Shown: in pieces, positions 48,925-59,995 of the stretch
How the letters are laid out: each line of letters begins with the position of its first letter
How positions within the stretch are numbered: the first letter of the stretch is position 1
NCBI GenBank assembly: GCA_942486035.1
Contig: CALNXK010000042.1
Location: 2,501,001 to 2,565,000 of the forward strand
DNA from: Porites lobata
Taxonomy: Eukaryota; Cnidaria; Anthozoa; Scleractinia; Poritidae
DNA length: 64,000 nt
Direction: 5' to 3'
Notes under the pieces: model-generated
Told to the model about the DNA's origin: nothing
Seen by the model: the letters and a program-made list of their open reading frames with translations, nothing else
Database searches by the model: none
Program-made: the position numbers and the translations under genes

Positions 48925-49274
48925 CTAGAAGAAAAGTAGGCCGCAAAAAAGTTTATCTCTGTTATAACTGACAAAAACGAAGTAATGCTCAAATGCCGAT
49001 GTCTTTCAAAAAAATCTATAAACTACCAATAAATAAGAGTAACATTAACTGCGGCAGACGAGTAGCAAAGAGTTCAAGTTCAAGTTTATTAAATGCATTG
49101 AATACATGCCATAATTGATCCTTGCCCCCAAAATAGCCTGTAGCTAATCGAGGCGGGAAGGAAAAGTAAAAAAGAGTTACGACAACTTTACTTGCTCAAA
49201 GCGCACTTCCACTCGCTCAGAGCCCACGTGCACTGAAGTAATTCTGTCAAGCAAAATTTTTCACTGCAGTGTAC

Positions 49275-49376
49275 CTTGGGGTCTGAATCTTTGGATATAG
49301 GGCTGGATGCACCGCTCGAAGCTCTGGAGGAGCCTCCTGACTGTCTTGGAAATGGAGACACAACAAAAGGTCTTCT
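49275..49376 (-). CDS. Ser-rich linker exon (34 codons)
   Basis: Acceptor ATTTTCAG|AGA, donor AAG|GTACAC, phase 0-0. Encodes RRPFVVSPFPRQSGGSSRAS and SGASSPISKDSDPK: low complexity, likely disordered, with SP and SK sites that could be phosphorylated. Joins the Thr-rich exon to the repeats. Confidence 0.75.
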
Positions 49377-50055
49377 CTGAAAATATTAAAGAAATGAAGT
49401 GACTGTCTTTTAAAAAGTATCAGCAACGTGAAAGTGTACGAACGCGTTTGCAAGTGTATAGGCAAATTAAAAAAAGTACAGGATGATGCTTTATTTGAAA
49501 TGAATGGAAAGCACCGGATCCAACAGCATAACAATAAGCTTTTACTTCTGCATTCTTAATTGGGTTGGCCATTACTCTTTTTGTTAGTTTTGCTCGCAGC
49601 TAGAGAATTAAAAGAAGTTGCACTCTATCTGAGTGTTTCCACTAGTAGAAAAAAATGGGCGTATATAAAGAATAAGAGAAAGAGAAAAGGAGGGAAAACA
49701 AGTTCTTGTAAGAAGAGCGATGACGCCCCAACCCGATGACAGATTTACCTGGGTGCTCTAGATTTGCTCTAGAGGGATATAAGTTGTACATGAGCTCGTG
49801 ATCCCTTTTGGCACTTGATAAACAGCAGGATGTAATTCGAGCGATCCATTTTTTTTTTCTTTTTCTTCTTTTTTTTTTTAACAAGTGTGTGGGTCACATG
49901 TCACAATCTTGCTAAAGAGAATCTTTAGAACGCGCCAGCTAAAAAGCTCCAATGGCGGTTTATAGACAACTAAGCTGGGTATATAGCTTTCACTCAATTA
50001 CGTTTGTGTTTCGTTCGGCCACAAAATCTTAAGTAACGTGCTTCACTTATCTTAC

Positions 50056-50253
50056 CTGCTCAACACTTACGCCTTGAGGGAAAGCCGAAGTATAGAGCAG
50101 TGTTTTTTGTCCAGATTCTTTGCCTAGTTTAAAGTCGTGAAATACATCGTCTTGATCCTTTTCTCCAGCTTGTGTGATTGTTTTAAAGTCAACTGTAGTG
50201 TTGACTAAACGCGACGTTTCATGGTGTGTCGTGATTGTCTTGAAACCATATTC
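50056..50253 (-). CDS. Thr-rich exon after CH2 (66 codons)
   Basis: Acceptor GGCCAG, donor CAG|GTAAGA, phase 0-0. Encodes EYGFKTITTHHETSRLVNTT, VDFKTITQAGEKDQDDVFHD, FKLGKESGQKT and a hydrophobic end. Two FKTIT strings resemble the TV..T strings in A and B exons. No named domain recognised. Confidence 0.8.
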
Positions 50254-50629
50254 CTGGCCCAAGAGTAATCACAATTAGATATTGACCATGGAAAGAAGAA
50301 AAGTAGTTGTGAATTTGCTTTGTTATTTAACTTAATTAAAAAAATAAATAAATAAATAAAAGATACAAGTTCGAAATGCCACGGTAGTAACTGCACCTAA
50401 CTACACTGTCGTAGTTTGATCCAGATAACAATTTTGACGCGGGACTTTTAGCGTGTACAGCGTCAATGCAGGGCTTGACTTATACTCAAAGTTTTCCGAT
50501 TTGCTTGATTAAGAAAATCAGTAAAAGTTATTTAAAGGAACATATACAATAACTAACAGACTGGACCTGGGTTTGATACGAATATTTTTAAATACCCACT
50601 GAAATTTAAATGAAGCGGATTAGCGTTAC

Positions 50630-50769
50630 CTCCGTCATCAGTGATGTTTCGAAAGGACTTATTTCTTCCTTTTCCACGATCGTAACAGAGCTCCCTTTGG
50701 CCGCAAATTGATACAAATATGACAGGAACAACGTAATAAGATTCTTATCGGCAGTATCCTTGTCAAAAT
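50630..50769 (-). CDS. CH2 domain, last exon
   Basis: Completes CH2: after a D made at the junction come FDKDTADKNLITLFLSYLYQ (last helix, with the usual conserved hydrophobics), then FAAKGSSVTIVEKEEISPFE. Acceptor TTTGTGCAG, donor GAG|GTAACG, phase 1 in and 0 out. From here on every exon is phase 0-0. Confidence 0.9.
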
Positions 50770-51066
50770 CTGCACAAAGAAATAAGAACAAACGTAATAT
50801 ATACAATTTGCAAGGGTTCTTTAAGTAAAATTGGTATTTGTGTACTGACTATTTAAAAACTTGAAGAACCTTCTTCTCATCAAAACTTTGAAATGCTCGA
50901 CGAAGAAAAATCCAAAAAATACATTATGTAAAACGGCCCCTGAAGATCAATTAATTAAAATTGCTTCGGTGCATATGTTTTAGTGGAAAAGCTTAATAAA
51001 TTATAAATGGAAAAACCCTTCTTATAACAGGAATTTAACTAAAGATGCCTCAATTGCCAATCTTAC

Positions 51067-51182
51067 CTTCAGGGTCGAAAATAGCCGGCACGCCATATTC
51101 AGTAGTCGCCAGGTTTATCGCATGAGCACGACGACTCATTTCGTCCTTTGAACTGATCGTATCAAGATCAAACAGAGAAGGA
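51067..51182 (-). CDS. CH2 domain, middle exon
   Basis: NPSLFDLDTISSKDEMSRRA, HAINLATTEYGVPAIFDPE: the CH2 segment with the conserved N-A.E-GIP.LDPE-like pattern. Acceptor CCCAG, donor GTAAGA, phase 2 in, 1 out. Confidence 0.92.
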
Positions 51183-51957
51183 CTGGGAAAAATAGAACAA
51201 ACAAACAAAATAACGCACCTTCACTCGTAAAATTCTACTAGTACCGCTAACCTTTGTGGTAGAAAAAGGAAAAACCCTTTTTGAGCAAGAGAACTAGAGC
51301 TCCTTTACCAGTCTAGAACTATGACAGGAACTGCGCACCGTTATGTGATTGAGGCAGTCGTGTCCAGACCTGTCCAATATTCACTACATGTTCAGCTATT
51401 AAAATTAGATTCAAGTAGTAAACCTCGTGCGAGTTATAAAACAATAATTACCAGTTGTGTGTTCGGTAGGGAGTCTTTCAAGTTGTAAGACTAGCGTCGT
51501 GCAAAATGGTGAAACTGGATTTCATTTGGACACTTAGGACACAATTCGTGTGAGCTAACAACTTCGTCCCCAGGGCTTCTCGCTTGACATTTCCTTTTCG
51601 GACGATATTAGCACTATTGACGTCACTTTACCGTATATTACAGGTTACGAAGAATCAGCCGAGGGATTGAGGCAATTGAGAAATGGAAATTATTTTGAAT
51701 GAATAACCATTGATTTTGTTACGCACACCTGTGTCTCACTTCTTAGATTGGAAATAATTTCGACAGCCTCAGCTGCGGATTATTCCTCTAAAGGGGCCAA
51801 AGCTTTTATGACAAGGATGACCTAAAAAGGAATTCTGATGTCATGTGAAAAAAAAATTAAAATCAGCTATTGGTCGTTCCGGCTTCCTCGCTGGTGTTAG
51901 ATGATGACTGGAGATAAGGTGGTAGGGAGATCAAGAGCTTTTTCAGTGTTGACTTAC

Positions 51958-52038
51958 TTGAAGGAATGAAGAAGAATGTTGAATGCCAAACCATCCTTCC
52001 AGTCGGTGGTCAGGTTACTGATGTGCACATTGCTGTTT
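51958..52038 (-). CDS. CH2 domain, DGLAF core exon
   Basis: NSNVHISNLTTDWKDGLAF, NILLHSF: the CH2 signature (NL..DW.DG.AF..L.H). Acceptor ATAACAG, donor AA|GTAAGT, phase 2-2. The incoming GG plus A makes Gly. Confidence 0.93.
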
Positions 52039-52454
52039 CTGTTATTGATCATAGAAAAACTTATCCTAAATTAAAGAACCTACGTCACTACCTTGATCGG
52101 TAAATTACGTTGATGTTAACTAGTGTGGATTGTGCTTCATAACATACGGCTGAAGAATTTAATGTATATCTCCAAATAGTTCATGTAACAATGTAGCACA
52201 GCCATACTAAAACAGCTTTACTTAAGAGTAGCCTGTTCACAGACCCTTTATTTTCTCTTCTAAGTCCGTCGAGCGCGAGTGATAAAAAATAAAAACCGCG
52301 GGGGATTTATTGACTGGCAGCCCAAGGGGTAAAGAACAAAAAGAAAAATATAACAACGTCTGTGTACAGGCTAACTTAACTCGTGCATTAGTTAAACGAC
52401 CGTTAAACTGTGACAATAGACGGATCGAAACGCACCACTATGACATTTTAATAG

Positions 52455-52690
52455 AGTTTTCATAGCTAATAACATCACAGCTTAACTGACAGACGACCAA
52501 TAAAATTGTGACTTAATTGACCAATCAGGTCAACAACCAGAGTTTAATACCATCAATGAACGTGATACAACTCACTTTGACTCTGAAGATGACTACCGTA
52601 CAGGTTGTCAAAACGTCAGTCACTGTCGACTACAGTCCTATTCAGTACAACCCTCACCTGATCGACCATACTCTACCTATACATACATAC
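52455..52690 (+). repeat. dispersed repeat, fourth copy
   Basis: Contains CTGAAGATGACTACCGTACA on the plus strand, the reverse orientation to the three copies beside delta A exons. Intron of the CH region. Confidence 0.6.
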
Positions 52691-52743
52691 ATATACTTCA
52701 AATGACTAGGACAGTTACAGCGATATAGAAGCACTGTACACAC

Positions 52744-52826
52744 CCCTTGATACGTTCCTGACACCAAGTTATCAACTTCTTGTCTTCATCATAATCCATG
52801 GGGTCTGGTTTTATCACCTCTGTTAT
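52744..52826 (-). CDS. CH1-CH2 linker and start of CH2
   Basis: ITEVIKPDPMDYDEDKKLIT, WCQERIKG: charged linker then the first CH2 helix (LITWCQ). Acceptor ATCAAG, donor GG|GTGTGT, phase 0 in, 2 out. The donor is the weakest in this region. Confidence 0.85.
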
Positions 52827-53243
52827 CTTGATAGAAAAGATTAGGTAATTAAAGAACAGCCGATAAAGATTGAAGCGGTCTTTATCAGTAGGGATCCTCA
52901 TGTAAAGGAAACCAATACAGTCTTGAATTCTTGATTCTATGCCGTAGGTTCCAGATTCAAGGTACTGAATTCCAGTCTTTGTCAGAGGAACTTGTATTCT
53001 GGATTCCTATAATTAGTGATATTCCAGAATCCTTGAGATGTGTTCCGGATTGCAAAGCCCAGTATTCCGGATTCCACAAGCAAAAATTTCCCTGATTCTG
53101 GAATCTGGGTTCCCTTACATGAAGCGAAGTAAACAAGACCGGTCAGAGAGGTACTCAGACTTGGGAGGCAATTTGGAGGCCAAGAAAAGAGTTGTTAGAC
53201 AGTAAAGCTATTTTTAAAGATACAAATTCAAGTAACTTTATAC

Positions 53244-53336
53244 CTGACACCAGCGGATGATTTGCCAGAGCAAAGATAAAATAGCTTTTTCATCACCGGC
53301 TGTGATCTCACTTGGGTTTACACCAAATGGTTTGAT
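53244..53336 (-). CDS. CH1 domain, C-terminal exon
   Basis: IKPFGVNPSEITAGDEKAIL, SLLWQIIRWCQ: the last CH1 helices, comparable to the IV.GN.KL.LGLIW.II segment of dystrophin-type CH1. Phase 0-0; acceptor TTTTTAG, donor CAG|GTATAA. Confidence 0.92.
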
Positions 53337-54730
53337 CTAAAAATAACACAAAATTTCAGCTCAGTACATGCGTACTCTACTAATAAGAATAGTTAACAAC
53401 TATAAAGCTTCTTGAATAGTAGACCAAAAGAAAGCGATTACGCAAGAAAAGAGGCTAACTCCCACAGGCCTGGCCAAGCGTCATGTGAAAAAGGTTTATT
53501 AAGTTGAAGTAGAGCTTGGGTCAATATGGTACTAAATTGACCAAATGCTAACATGAAATCCCCTGGGAGAAGAGAAGACAAGGCCATCTATTCAATGGGG
53601 GTGATTTTTACAGGCTTCTATTGAAGAGTATGATTTACATAATGTTAAAAAAACAAACGATACATGCACATTTTGTTGTTTCTTCAGCTGCAGGATGTAG
53701 ATATACTGGCGGTAATCTGATAATTTCATTTGTAGTAATAAAATATAAGAAGATTTTTAGTCATGCAGCGACGGAAAAAAATCCGACAGAAAAGCGTGCA
53801 TTATGCACCAGCAGAGTAATGTTTTGCTCGTTAAAAGTTGCTTGAATTTGTTTGACTTTGCTTAAACTCTCTAATGAAATCAATCGGATGGATATAAGCT
53901 TCCTTTTTATAACTTTCTAAATCATTACTTAAAAAAAAAAAATAAAGTACAGTACTACCGGGAAAGGCTCGAGCAATAATTATTTAACCTGAACGCTGCA
54001 TGCGGGTTTTATGTGACTCAAAGTTGAAAGATCCACACTTCAATTCATGAAACTTTATTTGTTAAAATAACTAAAAGAAAGTCGAAAGTCGAAAGGACAT
54101 TTCTTGTACGCCGTGTACACCAAAAATTTGCACTTTATAATCGCATATGCTTGGATTCGAAACATATCCAAGTAAAAGGCAAAAATAACAGAACAGAATT
54201 CACCTATGTTCGCGTTAAAACTTGATTTTCTCTCCTTCGCTAGCATCAGGGAAACCTTGAATCGAGCTTAAAAGGCAAACAGATCAAGAAACACTCTGAA
54301 AGTTTCCTTTGTGTGTTACTGATCAAGTCACGTGGACCAACAGTCATCTCGTATTGGCCGAAAAATAGGTCGTGTGTATTATATCGTTCGTACCCAGGAC
54401 GACTACGTTCTTTCAAGAGGCCAGTCTATTTGGAAGTCCTTCGCGAAAAACTCGATTTTTTTCTGGGTACAAATTTAGGATGGCGTTCTGCGAACGCAAT
54501 AATTAAGCCACGTGAGTATTTGATGACTTGCTGTAACTGAGCAGAGTGCAATTTGGTGTGAAATCATACGAGTGGTTGGTGCACAGCGCGAATTCGGTTT
54601 AAAATCACGCTTATTATAACCAATTTAAGAGCGCAAAATTGAGCGGTACCAATATTTTATTAATCTAGTAGCCGGTTCGTTGAGAAGTGGAATCGGGAAC
54701 GCTTAGTTTACATCTCACTTATCATTCAAA

Positions 54731-54870
54731 ACAGAAATGATGCGATTTAGAGCAAAAATGATGCGATTGAGAACAAAAATGATGCGATTTTGAAAGACAA
54801 TGATTCGATTTTGAACATGAATTGTGCGGTTTAGAAGAAAATGTGATTTAGAGCAAAAAATAGCATGATT
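54731..54870. repeat. short tandem repeat, about 21 bp unit
   Basis: Degenerate units of AAAAATGATGCGATTTAGAGC type, about six copies decaying rightwards, in the intron between the two main CH1 exons. Confidence 0.8.
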
Positions 54871-55003
54871 CGAGAGTAAATTACACTACTAAAAGCCAAT
54901 CAGATTGCATGGATCACCATTGATTCCAAAATGGATGCAACGAATTGCAGCAACATTCTCCTCTTACCAGGGTAGTTGCCTTTCTGTAGCCTTTTGTAGT
55001 TAC

Positions 55004-55204
55004 TATATCTGAGACTGGTTTACATGTATTGTTTTGCAGAAGAATACTCATGGCCTCTTCGACGTTTTTTATCTGGTTGATCCGTTTGGACGTTGGTTCA
55101 GCTCTGCTGACTTTAACTCCAAAGAGTACTTCCATAAGAGTAAGAAGTATTTGCCCATCTCTTAAGTCTTTAGTCAGATTAGTAACTTTAGCTGGAGGCT
55201 TCGC
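55004..55204 (-). CDS. CH1 domain, main exon (67 codons)
   Basis: AKPPAKVTNLTKDLRDGQIL, LTLMEVLFGVKVSRAEP, TSKRINQIKNVEEAMSILLQ, NNTCKPVSDI. This is the CH1 core (L..DL.DG..LL.L.EVL.G...., then the R..N..NV..AL..L pattern). Acceptor TTCCAACAG; donor ATA|GTAACT chosen because it keeps phase 0 with the next exon, whereas ACAT|GTAAAC would break it. Confidence 0.93.
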
Positions 55205-55686
55205 CTGTTGGAAACAGCAAGAACAACAATGCCCCAGAACTGGGTTAATTAATAAAATATGCACGAGTCGAGTTAAGGTAAAGTAAGATATGATAACACT
55301 TTATTTAACGTGGCGTTTACGCTAGCTTGATTAGCTGGTTAACAAGTAATCCACGGGCCCAGTTTATTTTAAAAAATTCAAGAATAAAAATGTACAATAA
55401 TTCATCAAATATAAACTGTAAAGGCAAGATTTCAGATCAGTCAAACTTAAGCGATCAAATTTTTTTCATTTCATTAGAGACCACTTTACTGAGTTCTAAA
55501 TAAATAAAAATTGCTAGCTCGTTCCATTTGATAATGATAATGATGATAACAACAACAATAACGACGACGACAACCGAAGATCATGATGGTTATAATTACA
55601 ATGACGATGATAAGCTCAAAGCACTAAAAAGTGGAAAATTAACCAAATTATAGTGGGTATGTTCGTGAAATTAGCCTTATTCTTAC

Positions 55687-55748
55687 TTTTGCAAGCTGTA
55701 GGTTTATCCATCCAGTAAAAACCTTTTTATGCCTCTTTAGTTGGTCAG
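55687..55748 (-). CDS. CH1 domain, first visible exon
   Basis: After two bases completing a split codon: DQLKRHKKVFTGWINLQLAK, the first CH1 helix (K.FT.WIN..L), which usually contributes an actin-binding surface. Acceptor TTTCCAG, donor AAA|GTAAGA. The exon needs a partner ending in phase 2 upstream; I could not identify it, so the start codon and promoter are unresolved. Confidence 0.88.
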
Positions 55749-56603
55749 CTGGAAATTTAAAAACGGAAACAAAAATTAGGACAAAAAGGTAGAAATGTAG
55801 CTCAATCACAATATCAGTATTCCCAAGGACTCAAAAGAAGTAACATTCAGGGACCGTCTACCAGATCAATTTAGACCTCGTTTGATGGGACTGGAAAACA
55901 GTAAAGTTCTCGGCATCGCCCAAAACGCCCATTTGGCAAAATTGGCTACATCTGTAACAGGCTAACTTTAAAGATCATCAACAATTCAAACAGTGAACTG
56001 TTATCTCATCTTGAACTATTTTCATCGGGGCGGTAGACAAATCCCTGTGGAAAGGAAATTAGCCAGGATTCCTGCTGAAAAAGGTGCTGTGCGGAACAGA
56101 TTTTTACATTTAGACGAGGTATCATAACGTAAGGAGAAAAGCAGGTATAATTTAGCATCAACTCTGTTGTCTAATTGAGGCCTCTAATGAGTTAGCAGCC
56201 TTCCAGCGGCCAGTTAAGCTTTGTTAGTCATCGAGCAGATTTAACAAAACTCCAAGATTCTAGTAATCAGAACAGAAGATGACTGCAGTGAATGGTTTGA
56301 GCGGCCCAGTAAATGTTGTGACAGAACAATGCATCCTGATCCTTGTCCGCCTCATGCAATGGTCATCGACTGACCTTACTAATATGTCGAATGTGGATGG
56401 TAAAAATGTTAATGGTACCCAATGCAAAAAGATTAAAACATTGCTAATAAGTGAACACACAACAACGACAGACAGAAAAGATATTTAAAACGATCTTTTA
56501 GGTAATGTAGGGAGATGACCTCGGATAATATTGTAAGATTTTTCGAACATTTATTGAATGAGGCTGAGAATCTTGTGAAGAATAATGCAGATCGAGGAGG
56601 ATG
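55749..56603. other. no supported gene
   Basis: Upstream of the first visible CH exon. Contains several short open frames on both strands without recognisable features, including a 30-codon plus-strand frame at 56512-56604 (MTSDNIVRFFEHLLNEAENL...). A promoter or 5' exon of the CH gene could lie here but I see no clear signal. Confidence 0.4.
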
Positions 56604-56771
56604 TTAAAAGCCTCCGAGCCAGCCTTTTTCATTTCCTGCAGATATTCTCCTCAAAAAGTAGGTGACTTCAATATTTTTTTTGTGTGTATTCTTGTGTTTC
56701 TTCCGTTCAGTTTTAGTCGAAAATTCGGGTTTGTCTTCGAGTAGCCGTAAAATCATTCTTTTGAGATCACT
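56604..56771 (-). CDS. possible terminal exon, unknown protein
   Basis: Acceptor CTTTATTCAG|AGT, then SDLKRMILRLLEDKPEFSTK, a Lys-rich stretch, VTYFLRRISAGNEKGWLGGF and TAA. Phase 0 in, matching the donor at 58484. No domain recognised, and coding status rests only on the splice signals and phase. Confidence 0.35.
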   Translation of the reverse strand, partial: SDLKRMILRLLEDKPEFSTKTERKKHKNTHKKNIEVTYFLRRISAGNEKGWLGGF

Positions 56772-56829
56772 CTGAATAAAGAGCTTACAGCACAATGTAC
56801 CATCAAAACGGTCGTATATTGCTAGCCTA

Positions 56830-57045
56830 TTGCTCTATTGCTATCCTCCCACACAGACGTTTAGAGCGTCTACACTCCTTCCTTCGTGGAAAATGAATGC
56901 TTGCGGAAGCACTAAGAACGTCTGCGTGGGAAGCAGAGACGTTTTAGGGCTACGACACTCGTTCCTTCGTGAGGAATGAACGCGTGCGAAAGCACTAAGA
57001 ACGTTTGCCTGGGAGGCAGAGACCTTGCAACTCTACGACACTAAG
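56830..57045. repeat. tandem duplicated repeat, about 95 bp unit
   Basis: Two diverged units, each with CCTTCGTG, GAATG, GCACTAAGAACGT and GGCAGAGAC-type strings. Repeats of this kind are common in coral genomes from my recollection; no function assigned. Confidence 0.7.
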
Positions 57046-57398
57046 GAAACATCAATGAAGACGTCAGTATGAAAAATAAATACACATTTCCCAAAAAATA
57101 GACTAGTTCAATTTTCAGACTTGTAGTTTCCATTGGCCGATGAAGTGCTGCAAGTAGAGTGGCTGACACTGAAGTAAAAAGCTACCTTTATAAACACATT
57201 CGTTACACATATGTAACGTCAGACGAGTAGTTGAAGTTGCTTCTAGTAGTTAAAGGTTAAAAATCATTAATTGATAACTCAAGTATTTATAAATGTAACG
57301 CGACTTCACATCTTAACAACTGCGAAAATCTATGAATTAACACAACAGAGTGAATCTGCAATATCGAATCTATTTAACAGTAGCCTGAGTTTCGGGCT

Positions 57399-57836
57399 CT
57401 TGGCAGGTCTATCTAGAGATAGCCCAAGCTCGAAATATGAGCATTGGCGAACATCGGCATTGTTGCGTAACATTGATTTCGAAATATAAGGATTTATATG
57501 TGAAAAAAACCTATCGTTTCCGTAACCCACGAAAATGAAAGGATTTCAATAAAAAACAACTTCCCTTACATAAAATGTGTGTTACATCTCTCCTGGGTGG
57601 TCCATGGGCCGATTTATGGCCGTTTTATGGGTTGTACAGTAAACCTTGTAAACCTTGAAATAGCTGAGAAAACCGTTAACTGTTTTTTATTGAAATCCTT
57701 TCATTTTGGTAGGTTACGGAAACTATAGGTTTTTTTTCCATACAAATCCTTATATTTCGAATGTTATGCAACAATGTCGATGTTCGCCAATGCTGATATT
57801 TCGAGCTTGGGCTGCCTGTGGTCTATCAAGAGACAT
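57399..57836. repeat. inverted repeat, MITE-like
   Basis: The left arm (about 57399-57556) with GCTCGAAATATGAGCATTGG and GAAATGAAAGGATTTCAATAAAA-type strings returns inverted at about 57679-57836. The spacer holds TGGGCCGATTTATGGCCG. A 63-codon plus frame in it is chance. Confidence 0.7.
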
Positions 57837-58483
57837 GGACAATTCCTCGATATTCCGACTTTCGCTTGTTTGATCACGTCCGTGGTTTTGTTCGTCTTTT
57901 CGGCCGTTACACTTGTTTCAGTCGTTTTGGTCATTTCGCTTGTTTCGGCCGTTTCGTTTCGGTGATTTCGTTTCGTTGTTTCCGGTTTTAGTACACGCCA
58001 CGAAAAACAAGGGCCTTGATTCGGGTATGACCTGCTCCCCTTTATGTCCTAAATATGAAGAAAATAAATGGCTTGTAGATTATGAGTCTTGGTACTACGC
58101 AACCTCGAAAAATAAGCCGAGAGATTAGACTCAGTCAGAAATGGCGAAATATTTTGAGTGAATAATAATGGGACCCAATGGGTTACAAAACGTTAAGAGT
58201 TTCACTTCATTTATTATGGACAAAGGTGCGGTTATAGTGCACGGCGCTGGCACACGACATAAGGAGAATTTTAATAAATGATTATAAAGAAAGCAAGGGC
58301 AATTAACACTTAAAAAGAAAGAAAGAAAGAGAGAAATTTCACTTAGATGTAATTGGACTTCATAATTCCTTTATGTTTGGGGATTAAAAATACCGGTTTT
58401 TTTCTGTTACTTGTGGATAAAAATGCAGGGTAAAAGGTTTAAAGTTTAAAATTTTAAGTTCAACATTCTGCTCGGTAACTTAC
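57837..58483. other. no supported gene
   Basis: AT-rich, including a GAAA-rich run near 58315-58335 and a TTTCG/TTTTGG-rich run near 57880-57980. No splice-consistent coding sequence seen. Confidence 0.4.
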
Positions 58484-58650
58484 CTCTTCGTTTCTATAAA
58501 TGGACACAGGAAGTGGGACCGGTTCTATAAATAATACGCATCTTATTGCTGCTTTTCGGACATAAACAAATAATAGCATTTTCTCGCTAGATTTTTTGGA
58601 TGTTTTCGAGCGTAAAAACAAGAAATAATCCCAAGAGGCAGATGCAACGG
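58484..58650 (-). CDS. possible internal exon, unknown protein
   Basis: Open frame with SWDYFLFLRSKTSKKSSEKM, LLFVYVRKAAIRCVLFIEPV and PLPVSIYRNEE ending at a strong donor GAG|GTAAGT (phase 0). The acceptor (GTTAAG) has a poor pyrimidine tract but would take the phase-1 exon at 59339. No family recognised. Confidence 0.35.
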
Positions 58651-59170
58651 CTTAACGCGCGAAGTTAAAGCACGAATGAATTACGTGAGCGTGAGCGGTG
58701 AGCATTTCGTGAGCGTGAGCGTTTCATAGATCGTCTTTATTTTGCTTTAAATCGTCTTTATTTTGCTAACGCACGGTTATGGCCTCTTTCATACTTCACA
58801 CCTTGACTTTCCGATACAATTAACACAAACACTAGATTCCAAGTGACCAAACTATCTACGATGACCAACATTTGTATTGCCGGCGAACAACAAATTAAGA
58901 ACAGATCAAACCTCCCAAGGCGTGTTAGAAGAAGATGAATTCTCAGTTAACAAGAAAACCAAGCAAACAAGAAAACCAAGCACAAGAAACTTTACACCTC
59001 GCTACTTTCTCCCCAAAACTCGGCTTAACATGAGTCAAAAAAGAACGATAAAATAAGTAGAATAGACATCTACGTGTATTTAAATAAGAAGTTTGGACCA
59101 AGACTCTATCTTTGCATCACTTTAAATTTTGGCATTTATCCGATCTTACAAATAACAAAAAAAAAACAGT

Positions 59171-59289
59171 TTAAAAGTTAAGTTTGACAAATTGGATGCT
59201 GACCAGTTTTATTTGCTCAAGCCTTGGGACAGCTGGTGTGTGCTTCTTTGGGAATTTCTCTTTTTTATCTACAAGCTGAGGTCTTGAAA
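59171..59289 (-). CDS. possible alternative terminal exon
   Basis: Acceptor TTTTGGAG, then SRPQLVDKKEKFPKKHTPAV, PRLEQIKL... to TAA. It is in phase with the exon at 59339 (G plus TT gives Val). AAATAAAAC lies within it. It could be the true last exon or an intron part. Confidence 0.35.
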
Positions 59290-59338
59290 CTCCAAAAGCA
59301 AAGGAAATAAATGTTTTAAAAGTATGATTTGTCCCTAC

Positions 59339-59476
59339 CTTTCATTAAAACATATTCCGTATTCATGTCTTCTGCCTTTTTACCTTTCCGGGTTTTAAAT
59401 ATTTTCTTCATAACATGTTCACCGTGAGGTCCGTGAGGTCGTCCATTTTTGCCGACGGAATCATCAGAGTAGCCTT
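59339..59476 (-). CDS. possible exon, basic region, unknown protein
   Basis: Acceptor CTGAACAG, then GYSDDSVGKNGRPHGPHGEH, VMKKIFKTRKGKKAEDMNTE, YVLMK, donor AAAG|GTAGGG, phase 2 in, 1 out. The reading is compositionally protein-like (charged, Gly/His-rich). No domain seen; upstream exon not found. Confidence 0.4.
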
Positions 59477-59957
59477 CTGTTCAGGAAGTTTACAATCCTT
59501 TAAATAAATACTTGAACTTGGGAACCATGCCTCCGTTCCCTTGCAACGCATTGATCGACAACTTGGTCATTCCGATCAATTGAAGCAGTTTCGTGCTTTT
59601 AGCCATAGTCTCTCCAACGGAGTGTATGGAAACGGCCCAGTCCATGGCAAATATGTTGAGGCTTTTGGCAAGGTGCACGCTTGCAAGCCAAAATGACAGA
59701 TTGCGAGGCTTGTGAGACTGAAGGCACCGAGATTGGATTTCTATTTTACACGATGACGTGGACGATGAAAGTTCGTCTTTAGATATGATCGACTGTTTCA
59801 GTTCATGAGGTGGAGAACGAGCTCGATGCTGTTTGGAATGATGTACGCTTTTAAGCTAATATTTCTTTTTTTACTTTGAATCGTGACTGAGGCGCGACCT
59901 TCAGAACGAGAGCTGGGAAGTTTGCAATCGTTAGTACTGAGGAATTGTCACAGATTA

Positions 59958-59962
59958 GGCCC

Positions 59963-59995
<33 letters not shown>

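Noticed and set aside
49755..49825. Possible exon AKRDHELMYNLYPSRANLEH with a good GTAAAT donor
   Set aside because: Its frame needs a phase that neither neighbour (both phase 0) supplies, and the phase-0 frame has a stop. The direct join from 50056 to 49376 works without it.
55004..55030. Alternative donor ACAT|GTAAAC for the CH1 main exon
   Set aside because: Phase 1 would put the next CH1 exon out of frame; ATA|GTAACT gives a continuous CH1 domain.
59490..59678. Minus-strand 62-codon frame MHLAKSLNIFAMDW
   Set aside because: No splice signals consistent with neighbours, no recognised features.
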